NCBI GenBank assembly: GCA_964435085.1
Contig: CAYSXQ010000013.1
Location: 1 to 30,130, forward strand
Direction of reading: 5' to 3'
DNA length: 30,130 bases
Source: UBA917 sp964435085
GTDB lineage: Bacteria > Patescibacteriota > Patescibacteriia > Patescibacteriales > Patescibacteriaceae
In this document: one piece after another, positions 1 through 6,516 of the stretch
Layout of the letters: each line of letters starts with the position of its first letter
How positions within the stretch are numbered: position 1 is the first letter of the stretch
Notes under the pieces: model-generated
Seen by the model: only the letters and a program-made list of their open reading frames with translations
Told to the model about the DNA's origin: nothing
Database searches by the model: none
Program-made: the position numbers and the translations under genes

Positions 1-2
1 CG

Positions 3-1262
3 GAGATTAAAATTACTAAAGAATTCAAGGAGGCTTTGAGGCTCATGGAAAAGACCAAGGAGAATCTCTTTATCACCGGTAAAGCTGGCACTGGTAAATC
101 GACACTGCTGAAATATTTTTGTGAACACACGAGCAAGAATCTAGTGGTGCTCGCTCCTACAGGTGTCGCCGCGATTAATATCGGTGGCATGACTCTGCAC
201 TCTTTCTTTCAATTTCCTTTTGGAGTTGTTGAAGAAAAGGACGTGAAATATTTGTTTAATAAAGTAGAAATTTTTCGTAGTTTAGAAACTTTGATTATTG
301 ATGAGATTTCGATGGTGCGAGCGGACTTGATGGCGGCCATTGACCATTCGCTGAGGCTTAATACTGGTCGCAAAGCGCCTTTTGGTGGCGTGCAGATTAT
401 TGTCTTTGGTGATCTGTATCAATTGCCACCGGTCGTGCGGCGTGGTCCGGAGGCGGATTATTTGCAGGACAAGTATGGTGGGATTTATTTCTTTAATGCG
501 CAGGCTTGTCAGCTTGCCAAGATGAAGAAGATTCAGCTGACGCAGATCTTTAGACAAGAGGATGATTATTTCAAGGATCTGCTTAATAAGCTTCGGGATA
601 ATCAGCTGACGAGCGAGGATTTGGCGGCGCTTAATGCGCGTCATCGGGAGTATCGAGGCAAGTCGCCAGTGATTACTCTAGCTAGTATCAATGCAGTAGC
701 TGATGAGATTAATCAGACGCGTCTAGCGGAACTTGCTGAGCGTGAGTATGCTTATCAAGCGCGAGTGATAGGCGACTTTGAAGAAAATAATTATCCGACG
801 GAGCGAGAGATTCGGCTGAAGGAAGGGGCGCAGATTATGATGATTAAGAATGATAACAAGAATCCACGACGCTGGGTTAACGGGAGTCTGGGGATTATTG
901 AAAAATTAGAGCGCGATAGCATTACTGTTAATATTGATGAGGAAAGTCATAAGCTGGAAATGGCGGAGTGGGAAGTGTTTGAGTATCAGTACGATAGTGC
1001 TAAGAAAAAAATTGAGCGACAAGCAAAGGGGTCATTTTTGCAGTGGCCGGTGAAGCTTGCTTGGGCGATCACGATTCATAAGAGTCAGGGTAAGACTTTT
1101 AAAAGAGTGATAGTTGATTTGGGGCGAGGTGCTTTTGCTCATGGTCAGGCTTATGTGGCACTGTCGCGCTGTACGAGCATAGAAGAGTTATATCTAAAAA
1201 ATCCTTTGAAATTTAGCGATGCTATTTTGGATAAGGCAGTGAGTGAATTTCACTTAGATTAA
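3..1262 (+). CDS. PIF1-like superfamily 1 DNA helicase, 5' end cut by the window edge
   Basis: This is an ATP-dependent DNA helicase of the PIF1/RecD-like superfamily 1, expected to unwind DNA in the cytosol. Counted from a possible TTG at 36, Walker A (GKAGTGKST) lies at residues 15-23, Walker B (IIDE) at about 87-90, motif III (GDLYQLPP) at 125-132, and the C-terminal motifs (AITIHKSQGKTF, then YVALSRC) near the end. The reading frame stays open upstream of 36 to the first bases of the window and reads EIKITKEFKEALRLMEKT, a normal N-terminal lead-in for this family. The true start is therefore probably just outside the window, and the TTG at 36 is not a real start. The next gene begins 4 bp after the stop. 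The biological role (replication, repair or G-quadruplex removal) cannot be told from sequence. Confidence 0.9.
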   Translation, partial: EIKITKEFKEALRLMEKTKENLFITGKAGTGKSTLLKYFCEHTSKNLVVLAPTGVAAINIGGMTLHSFFQFPFGVVEEKDVKYLFNKVEIFRSLETLIIDEISMVRADLMAAIDHSLRLNTGRKAPFGGVQIIVFGDLYQLPPVVRRGPEADYLQDKYGGIYFFNAQACQLAKMKKIQLTQIFRQEDDYFKDLLNKLRDNQLTSEDLAALNARHREYRGKSPVITLASINAVADEINQTRLAELAEREYAYQARVIGDFEENNYPTEREIRLKEGAQIMMIKNDNKNPRRWVNGSLGIIEKLERDSITVNIDEESHKLEMAEWEVFEYQYDSAKKKIERQAKGSFLQWPVKLAWAITIHKSQGKTFKRVIVDLGRGAFAHGQAYVALSRCTSIEELYLKNPLKFSDAILDKAVSEFHLD

Positions 1263-1266
1263 ATTT

Positions 1267-1770
1267 ATGAAAAAGAAAATTATTGTCAGTGACTTGATGC
1301 AGAAAAATTATAGCTATTATTTGACCGAGAAGCCGGGGGCTAATTTTGATCCGGAATTTAAACCGGAGTTAACGCCTAAGGAAATGCTTGCGCTGGGTGT
1401 CTTTGGTGGTAAGTATATGACTGATTGTCGTAATGAATTTCCAGCGGCTTGGTTTACTAAGGCGAAGCTGTGCGCGGAGCGTCATGATCCGAAATTAAAT
1501 TTCTTTGGTGTTAATGCTAGTCAGTCATTGGGTGAGTGGTTGCGTAAGGATTGGATTCATCCTGATGATCCTAGAGGTTGGTTTCAGTGGTATTGTCGTT
1601 ATTATATGGGGCGGAGGCACGAAGACGATGCGCGACAGATTAAGCGCTGGAAGGCAATTGCTAGACACGCTGGCGCTATTCGTAAAAATTGTCCTAAGGG
1701 ACTTTTGTATTGTCGGCCGAAGCAGCGACAGGCACTGCTACACTGGGCTTATGATAGTCGCAAAATTTAA
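1267..1770 (+). CDS. Conserved hypothetical protein (DPRGWFQWYCRYY motif)
   Basis: A soluble 167-aa protein with no signal peptide or membrane segment. Its centre carries a striking aromatic motif, DPRGWFQWYCRYYMGRR (about residues 101-117), followed by a basic stretch (EDDARQIKRWKAIARHAGAIRKNCPKG, given here only as a region at about 119-145). I recall very similar motifs in uncharacterised bacterial and fungal proteins, but that is memory and was not searched. It starts 4 bp after the helicase stop, so the two are probably cotranscribed. Its stop codon abuts the stop of the minus-strand DedA gene with no base between them. No function is assigned. Confidence 0.8.
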   Translation: MKKKIIVSDLMQKNYSYYLTEKPGANFDPEFKPELTPKEMLALGVFGGKYMTDCRNEFPAAWFTKAKLCAERHDPKLNFFGVNASQSLGEWLRKDWIHPDDPRGWFQWYCRYYMGRRHEDDARQIKRWKAIARHAGAIRKNCPKGLLYCRPKQRQALLHWAYDSRKI

Positions 1771-2379
1771 TTAGCCTTGAGCTATTTGTTTGCGGCGGCG
1801 TTTGCGAAAATAGAATAGGATGGTTAGTCCGAGTAGGGCGGTGAGTGTGCCGAGGGTATAGAGGTTTTGGACGATGCTAAGGAGCTCTTCCCATTCGGCA
1901 CCAAAGAAATAGCCGAGACTAGCAAAGCTTACGACGTAGATGGCTTCACCCGAGATGATGCAGAGAAGGAAATGCTTGAGAGGCACCTTGTAGAGACCGG
2001 AAAGTAGATTGACAGTGGTGCCGAGAGCGGGGACGAGCCAGCGACTAAAAAAGACAGTAGCTAGATCGTGAGCTAGAAAGCGTCGTTCGATAAAGGCAAA
2101 TTGTTTGGAAGCTAAGATTTTTTTGAGACCAATGCTCATTAAGAAATCTCTGCCAAAACGAAAGGATAAAAAATAGCTCAGACTATCGCCAAGAAGATTG
2201 CCAAGCAGGGCGGCGAGGATAACGAAATTAAAATCTAGATAGCCTTGTGAAGCAAAGGCGCCAGCTGCCATCAAGACGGCAGCAGCAGGTAAGGGTAAAA
2301 TTACGGAAGCCGAAAAAGCAATCGTAAAGAGGATGAGGTATTTGTAGAGAAGTAAGTAAGAGAGAAAAAGTGCTAGCAT
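1771..2379 (-). CDS. DedA/VTT-family membrane protein
   Basis: An integral membrane protein of the DedA (SNARE-associated/VTT) family, whose members are tied to lipid flipping and membrane homeostasis. About 202 aa with several hydrophobic segments. A loop typical of the family, FFSRWLVPALGTTVNLLSG, carries the conserved Arg and Gly, and a SFRFGRDFL-type segment precedes it. The C-terminus ends in a basic FRKRRRKQ tail. I place the start at the ATG at 2379-2377, one base after the stop of the upstream gene (TAG at 2383-2381). The longer frame from 2400 would need a TTG start and a 20-bp overlap. The arrangement suggests translational coupling with the 128-aa partner upstream. Confidence 0.85.
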   Translation of the reverse strand: MLALFLSYLLLYKYLILFTIAFSASVILPLPAAAVLMAAGAFASQGYLDFNFVILAALLGNLLGDSLSYFLSFRFGRDFLMSIGLKKILASKQFAFIERRFLAHDLATVFFSRWLVPALGTTVNLLSGLYKVPLKHFLLCIISGEAIYVVSFASLGYFFGAEWEELLSIVQNLYTLGTLTALLGLTILFYFRKRRRKQIAQG

Positions 2380-2380
2380 A

Positions 2381-2767
2381 CTATTGTTGCTGAGTGGCAA
2401 GGTAGTTGCTAATTAATTGTTTGACTTGAGTAATGGCGGTGGCGCGTTTGATTTTGTGACTGCTGGCGTAGCGAGCGATGGAGAGACGTGGATAGCGAGA
2501 GTTGGTAATGTTTAGTTGCTGTTGCAGGTAGCTGTCAGGTAGTTTGAAAACAGTGTTGAGGTATTCAAAGGTCATCCAGTAATCGATATAACTAAGATCA
2601 AGAGCGGCACTGGCTACTTGGCGTTTGTGTAAAATGCCGTCACGACTAACGCTGTGAATGTTTTTGATGAGTAATAAAAAAGTAATAACTAGAGCGACGC
2701 TGAGGGCGAGCATGAGTCTTTTTAAAAATAGTTTGCTTGCTTCTGAGCGGAGGTGTTTTTTGAGCAT
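2381..2767 (-). CDS. Hypothetical single-pass membrane protein with a small C-terminal helical domain
   Basis: 128 aa. A basic N-terminus is followed by one transmembrane helix (about residues 17-34) and then a soluble part. The soluble part contains YWMTFEYLNTVFKLPDSYL and then RYPRLSIARYASSHKI, ending in a helix. This pattern (W-M-T-x-x-Y-x-x-x-x-[FY]-x-[LV]-P, then a segment like a short helical repeat) resembles small helical domains I have seen next to DedA or membrane redox proteins, but I cannot name a family. It is the first gene of a two-gene minus-strand operon with the DedA gene and starts 109 bp from the divergent redox operon. Confidence 0.7.
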   Translation of the reverse strand: MLKKHLRSEASKLFLKRLMLALSVALVITFLLLIKNIHSVSRDGILHKRQVASAALDLSYIDYWMTFEYLNTVFKLPDSYLQQQLNITNSRYPRLSIARYASSHKIKRATAITQVKQLISNYLATQQQ

Positions 2768-2793
2768 AATAGTGAGAGTTAAGTGATGAGTTT

Positions 2794-2799
2794 ATTATA
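2794..2799 (-). promoter_or_regulatory. Putative -10 box for the minus-strand membrane-protein/DedA operon
   Basis: On the minus strand a perfect TATAAT lies 26 bp before the ATG at 2767. No good -35 hexamer is visible at 16-18 bp spacing. It shares a 109-bp intergenic space with the divergent promoter at 2842-2869. Confidence 0.45.
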
Positions 2800-2841
2800 G
2801 TGGTTTGCTAGATTTTTGAATAGCTATGAGGTCTTAGGATT

Positions 2842-2869
2842 TTGCTATTTCGTCATTACTTGTTATAAT
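2842..2869 (+). promoter_or_regulatory. Extended -10 promoter placed for a leaderless mRNA
   Basis: TTGCTA (2842-2847, 4/6 to the -35 consensus), a 16-bp spacer, then TATAAT (2864-2869) preceded by TG at 2861-2862, giving TGtTATAAT. The start codon ATG at 2877 begins 7 bases after the -10 box, about where transcription should start. There is no room for a ribosome-binding site, so the mRNA is probably leaderless. Confidence 0.65.
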
Positions 2870-2876
2870 TTGGCAT

Positions 2877-3299
2877 ATGAATTATCGTAAACACGAATCA
2901 AAGCGACGACTTTTACATTTATTAACCATGCCATTTATCTGGCTGCCATTGCTGTTTGCCTTGGCTTTAGATTTGGTCTTGGAGATCTATCAAGCAGTAG
3001 CCTTTCCGATTTATGGCATCCCAAAAGTGCGACGGGCTGATTATATTTTGGTGCGTGATCGTAATAAGTTGGCCTATCTGAATAATCGTGAGAAGCTGGG
3101 TTGTATGTATTGCGGCTATATGAATGGTCTCTTTTTATATTTAAAAGAGATGGCTGGTCGAACAGAGAAATATTGGTGTGGGATTATGCATGAGAACAAG
3201 CCGGGCTTTAAGGTGCAGGCCGATCAGGTGCGTGATAAATTTGCAGCTTTTGGTGATAAAAAAGATTTTCAAAAAAAGTATGGAGCTAAGAAGGGTTAA
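2877..3299 (+). CDS. Conserved hypothetical membrane protein with a CxxC...CxxxH motif
   Basis: 140 aa. After a basic N-terminus there is one hydrophobic segment (about residues 17-44) and then a soluble domain. In it Cys76-x2-Cys79-x21-Cys101-x3-His105 is spaced like a small metal-binding site (zinc or iron) or a redox centre, within KLGCMYCGYMNG and KYWCGIMHE. I recall similar proteins in Proteobacteria without a known function. It is the first gene of an operon with the RnfD/FNR fusion (9 bp downstream) and apbE, so a role in that redox system is inferred. The promoter at 2842-2869 fixes this start. Confidence 0.8.
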   Translation: MNYRKHESKRRLLHLLTMPFIWLPLLFALALDLVLEIYQAVAFPIYGIPKVRRADYILVRDRNKLAYLNNREKLGCMYCGYMNGLFLYLKEMAGRTEKYWCGIMHENKPGFKVQADQVRDKFAAFGDKKDFQKKYGAKKG

Positions 3300-3308
3300 G
3301 ATAAAACT

Positions 3309-4820
3309 ATGTTAAAAAAAATTGATGAATGGTTGAATAGTGTCATGATGTACAAGCTGGTACTTTATGGCTTAATGATAGTTGCGCTCGCTGCTGTTTT
3401 GTTTGGCTTTACAGGCTGGATAGCTTATAGCGGTTGGAGTCTTTTGTTGTCATTAGTGATTGCTCTAAATTTAAGCTATGCGTTGAATCTGCTGTGTGCA
3501 AGATTGTGGCGAGCGCAGATCAATGCTGAATCGGCGGCGATTACTGGACTGATTGTGTTTTTGATTATGGGTCCAGTGACTAGCTCTCTCGAAGCTGTTT
3601 ATTTGGCAGCGACTGTCTTGGTGGCTATTTTGTCTAAGTACTTACTAGCCTATCGTCATAAGCATATCTTTAATCCGGCAGCGATTGCAGCAGTTGTGAT
3701 TGGCTCAATGACTGGCTATGCGGCTTTGTGGTGGCTCGCCACTTGGAAGCTTTTGCCACTGGTTTTGCCGCTTTCTTTGCTAGTGGTGAGAAAGACTAGA
3801 CGTGAGGCTTTGTTCGTAGCGACAATGCTAACTGGATTATTTACAGCTTTGCTCTACACCATGATGAGAGGTGTGAGTACGGTTGAAGCACTGAGACAAT
3901 TTTTCTTGGCCGGACCGATGATATTTTTTGTGGGTGTGATGGTGACTGAACCATTGTGTATGCCAGCGCGACGTAAGTATCAGATTGTGTATGGTATGAT
4001 AATTGGCTTTTTGGCTAATTGGCCTTTTCATTTGGGTGTCTTGTATTCTAGTCCGGAGCTGGCTTTGGTGCTTGCTAATATCTGGTCCTTTGCGGTGGGG
4101 CAGAAGCGACGATTATATTTATTATTGAAGGAGAAGACTTTGATCGCGACTAATACTTATGAGTTTGTCTTTGGAGTGGATCATAAATTGCAGTGGCTGG
4201 CTGGTCAGTATTTGGAAATTACTTTGCCTCATGAGAGAGCTGATCGACGCGGAGTCAGGCGTTACTTTACGATTTCTTCGGCGCCAAGTGAAGGCGTGGT
4301 TAAATTGGGTGTCAAAGTTGGTGAGCCGGCTAGTAGCTTTAAGCAAAAATTACTGTCATTAAAAATTGGTGACAAAATTACGGCAGGACAGATTGCTGGT
4401 GATTTTGTGTTGCCGACTGATAAAAACTGGCCTTTGATTTTTATTGCTGGTGGTATTGGTATTACGCCTTTTTGTAGTATGATCAGGCAATTGATGGATA
4501 GTGGTGATGAACGAGAGATTAAATTGTTTTATGCTGGTCGTAGTCGCGCTGACCTAGCCTATCAAGAGTTGTTGACTGAGGCTTGTGCTAAATTAAAATT
4601 GAAAGTATTTTATGTGGTGAATAATTTAGCTGCTGGTGAGACGAGTGATGGTCAAGTGATTGATGGGGAGTTGATTAGTCGTTTGGCGCCAGACTACCTG
4701 AAGAGTGAAGTGTATATTTCTGGGCCAAGCGCGATGGTTAGCAATTTTAAGCAGATGTTGAAAAAAATGGGTGTGACCGAGAAGCGAATCAAGACTGATT
4801 ATTTCCCGGGCTTTAGTTGA
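3309..4820 (+). CDS. RnfD/NqrB-like membrane domain fused to an FAD/NAD(P)H-binding reductase domain
   Basis: 503 aa. Residues 1-265 are a polytopic membrane region resembling NqrB/RnfD, with the signature KHIFNPAA (118-125) and a TEPLCMPARRKYQ segment (213-225) at the place of the family's TDPVTSP-type motif. Residues 270-503 are a ferredoxin-NADP-reductase-like domain. It has the flavin motif RRYFTISSAP (317-326), the nucleotide-binding GGIGITP (381-387), SGPSAM (471-476) and a C-terminal DYFPGF. It has no 2Fe-2S Cys cluster. The expected role is oxidation of cytosolic NAD(P)H on FAD and transfer of electrons into or across the membrane. The covalent FMN-acceptor motif SGAT of true NqrB/RnfD is not visible. 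The apbE start follows the TGA stop after one base, and ApbE enzymes attach FMN to this kind of protein. Confidence 0.88.
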   Translation: MLKKIDEWLNSVMMYKLVLYGLMIVALAAVLFGFTGWIAYSGWSLLLSLVIALNLSYALNLLCARLWRAQINAESAAITGLIVFLIMGPVTSSLEAVYLAATVLVAILSKYLLAYRHKHIFNPAAIAAVVIGSMTGYAALWWLATWKLLPLVLPLSLLVVRKTRREALFVATMLTGLFTALLYTMMRGVSTVEALRQFFLAGPMIFFVGVMVTEPLCMPARRKYQIVYGMIIGFLANWPFHLGVLYSSPELALVLANIWSFAVGQKRRLYLLLKEKTLIATNTYEFVFGVDHKLQWLAGQYLEITLPHERADRRGVRRYFTISSAPSEGVVKLGVKVGEPASSFKQKLLSLKIGDKITAGQIAGDFVLPTDKNWPLIFIAGGIGITPFCSMIRQLMDSGDEREIKLFYAGRSRADLAYQELLTEACAKLKLKVFYVVNNLAAGETSDGQVIDGELISRLAPDYLKSEVYISGPSAMVSNFKQMLKKMGVTEKRIKTDYFPGFS

Positions 4821-4821
4821 T

Positions 4822-5703
4822 ATGGCAGAATTTAAATTTAATTATCAGGCAATGGGTTGCGAGTGGCAGGTGAGTATTTGGGATGATTTGCCACGAGCTG
4901 ATTTAGAAAAATTGCAAGCAGAGATAGTAGCTTTGACTAGTGAATTTGATGCAACTTATTCACGCTTTAAGCGGAGCTCTTTGATTTGGCAACTAGCTTA
5001 TCAGACTGGGGTCTTTGCTGTGCCGGAGGATTTGGTAGCGATGCTGAAATATTATTTTCAACTTTATGATTTGTCGGATCAGAAATTTAGTCCGCTGATT
5101 GGAGAGACGATTAGTGATATGGGCTATGACGATAATTATTCATTAGTGCCTAAGGCTAAGATTGCTGTGACGCCACCGCTAGTTACTAGTTTGCGAATTA
5201 TTGATGGGACTCATATTGAATTATTGGCGCCGGTGCTCTTGGATTTGGGTGGTGTGGGTAAGGGTTACTGGGTGGATAAGTTAGCGGCTTATTTGCGAAG
5301 AGCTAAGGTGAAAAAGTTTTTGGTTAATGGTAGTGGTGACATGGTTTATGAAAGTGAGTCGGAGTCAATGACGATTGGGCTAGAGGATCCGCGTGATGCG
5401 AGTCAGGTGATTGGTACAGTTGTGCTTAAGCCAGGTAAGGCGCTTGCTAGCTCGGGGAGTAATCGACGACGTTGGGATAAGTATCATCATATCATTGATC
5501 CGACTACTCAGAGTTCGCCGGATTTCATTGTGGCAACTTGGGTGATTGCTGACAGTGCTACAGTAGCTGACGCTCTAGCAAGTTGTCTTTTCTTTGTGCC
5601 GCCAACTAGTTTTGAAACGAGATTTGAATTCGGCTACTGTGTGATGAATAATGAGAGGAAAGTGAGAAGGAGTGAAGGGTTTGAGGGAGAGCTATTCAAT
5701 TAA
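4822..5703 (+). CDS. apbE: ApbE-family FAD:protein FMN transferase
   Basis: 293 aa. ApbE enzymes use FAD and Mg2+ to attach FMN covalently to Thr/Ser of target proteins. Visible motifs are AMGCEW (10-15), DLGGVGKGYWVD (141-152), NGSGD (169-173), SGS (211-213), HIIDP (223-227) and the metal-binding ADSATVADALAS (243-254), in the family order. Unlike many ApbE proteins it has no lipobox, signal peptide or membrane anchor, so as encoded it would stay in the cytosol. It follows the RnfD-like gene after one base, which makes that protein and the convergent FMN-binding protein its likely substrates. The 3' end, including the stop codon, lies inside a dispersed AT-rich repeat. Confidence 0.92.
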   Translation: MAEFKFNYQAMGCEWQVSIWDDLPRADLEKLQAEIVALTSEFDATYSRFKRSSLIWQLAYQTGVFAVPEDLVAMLKYYFQLYDLSDQKFSPLIGETISDMGYDDNYSLVPKAKIAVTPPLVTSLRIIDGTHIELLAPVLLDLGGVGKGYWVDKLAAYLRRAKVKKFLVNGSGDMVYESESESMTIGLEDPRDASQVIGTVVLKPGKALASSGSNRRRWDKYHHIIDPTTQSSPDFIVATWVIADSATVADALASCLFFVPPTSFETRFEFGYCVMNNERKVRRSEGFEGELFN

Positions 5704-5730
5704 CAATTTTCAATTAGCAATTATCAATTA
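5694..5730. repeat. Dispersed AT-rich repeat, copy 1 (ATTCAATTAACAATT type)
   Basis: It begins ATTCAATTAACAATT and ends ATTATCAATT, and is built from CAATTA/CAATT units. A second copy with the same beginning and end lies at 11834-11870. The apbE stop codon is inside this copy. Confidence 0.6.
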
Positions 5731-5764
5731 AATTGTTGTTATTATCACTATTGCTAACTCAAAA

Positions 5765-5808
5765 CCAAGATTGCCACGCTCCACTAGTGTTACGCTCGCA
5801 ATGACAAG
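5765..5808. repeat. Short dispersed repeat of the GTCATTGCGAGCG type
   Basis: Read on the minus strand it goes CTTGTCATTGCGAGCG, then a variable centre holding the palindrome CACTAGTG, then GCGTGGCAATCTTGG. This matches a palindromic intergenic repeat seen in many bacterial genomes (recalled, not searched). It sits between the convergent apbE and FMN-binding genes. Confidence 0.55.
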
Positions 5809-5842
5809 TGTTTATAATTTTAAATTAACTTTTTAAATAACA

Positions 5843-5874
5843 AAAAACCACTGGTACATTAACAGTGGTTTTTA
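5843..5874. terminator. Bidirectional Rho-independent terminator
   Basis: Perfect 11-bp stem AAAAACCACTG (5843-5853) / CAGTGGTTTTT (5863-5873) with a 9-nt loop, and A/T runs on both sides. It serves the convergent apbE (+) and FMN-binding (-) genes. Confidence 0.85.
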
Positions 5875-5891
5875 ATTTGAGAAAGTTAAGC

Positions 5892-6416
5892 TTAGCTAGC
5901 CATGGCTTGGACCTTGATCTTCTCAAGAGCGTCCATGAAGCCTTTAGGAGTTAGAGAGGAGCCGCTGACGATGCCGAGAGAGACTTGGTCGATGGATTTG
6001 CCAACGACTTCAGTGCTGAGGCCTGCAGCGAAGATGCCTTGCCATTTCTTGCTGGCTGGGTTGGTGGCCATGGTTTCGCTTTTGGCGTCGGTAATGATGC
6101 CAGCTTGGTTGATAGTCAAAGTGACGCCGAGTTCTTCGGCTCCAGCTGGGGACTGGTAGGTGCCGGTAGCACCGTAGCTGCCAGCTTTGTAGCTCTGGCT
6201 GACGACTGGAGCTGGAGTTTCTGGAGTGCTTGGAGTTGGAGTTGGAATGTTTTGTTCGCCGCTGGTGTCGCTAGGGGTTTGTTCGCTAGGAGCAGTGGCA
6301 ACTGGCTTGTTGCTCATCCAGATGGCGGCACCGGCAAGGACTAAGACGGCGATGGCTGGGGTAATGAACTTCATGGCGGCATTTTTGTCCATGCCTGAGT
6401 TGGTTTGATTATCCAT
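5892..6416 (-). CDS. Membrane-anchored FMN-binding-domain protein, candidate flavinylated electron carrier
   Basis: 174 aa. A transmembrane helix at about 17-34 acts as an uncleaved anchor. It is followed by a Pro/Thr/Ser-rich linker (37-75) and a domain (76-170) matching the FMN_bind pattern of NqrC/RnfG-type proteins: SYGATGTYQSPAGAEELGV early, and SGSSLTPKGFMDAL (151-164) at the end. The SGSS stretch sits where the family has SGAT, whose last residue receives covalent FMN from ApbE. Ser154 is thus the likely attachment site (inference). By topology the domain is extracytoplasmic. The gene converges on apbE and has its own promoter (6467-6495). It is well placed to accept electrons from the RnfD/FNR fusion and pass them outward. 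Confidence 0.85.
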   Translation of the reverse strand: MDNQTNSGMDKNAAMKFITPAIAVLVLAGAAIWMSNKPVATAPSEQTPSDTSGEQNIPTPTPSTPETPAPVVSQSYKAGSYGATGTYQSPAGAEELGVTLTINQAGIITDAKSETMATNPASKKWQGIFAAGLSTEVVGKSIDQVSLGIVSGSSLTPKGFMDALEKIKVQAMAS

Positions 6417-6466
6417 AGAGAGTAGCTTAGTGAATAAGAGTATCGCAAAAATAGCGATTTTTTAAC

Positions 6467-6495
6467 ATTCTATCATGGGTCATGGGGCTTGGCAA
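6467..6495 (-). promoter_or_regulatory. Promoter of the FMN-binding protein gene
   Basis: On the minus strand TTGCCA (6495-6490), a 17-bp spacer, TAGAAT (6472-6467), with TG one base before the -10 box (extended -10). The leader of about 45 nt holds a small hairpin (ATCGC/GCGAT). Confidence 0.65.
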
Positions 6496-6516
6496 GCTGT
6501 TGGTTATTTGTTTAAT

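Noticed and set aside
2380..2400. Longer DedA start at 2400 with a 20-bp overlap
   Set aside because: It would need a TTG start. An ATG lies one base after the upstream stop and starts right before the first hydrophobic segment.
4818..4822. Alternative genetic code with UGA as glycine
   Set aside because: TGA ends the RnfD/FNR gene one base before apbE, and TGA also ends the acyltransferase. Conserved proteins contain no internal TGA.
5902..6408. Plus-strand open frames opposite the FMN-binding protein gene
   Set aside because: Their Gly/Ala/Ser/Trp-rich products arise from the low-complexity linker codons on the real strand.
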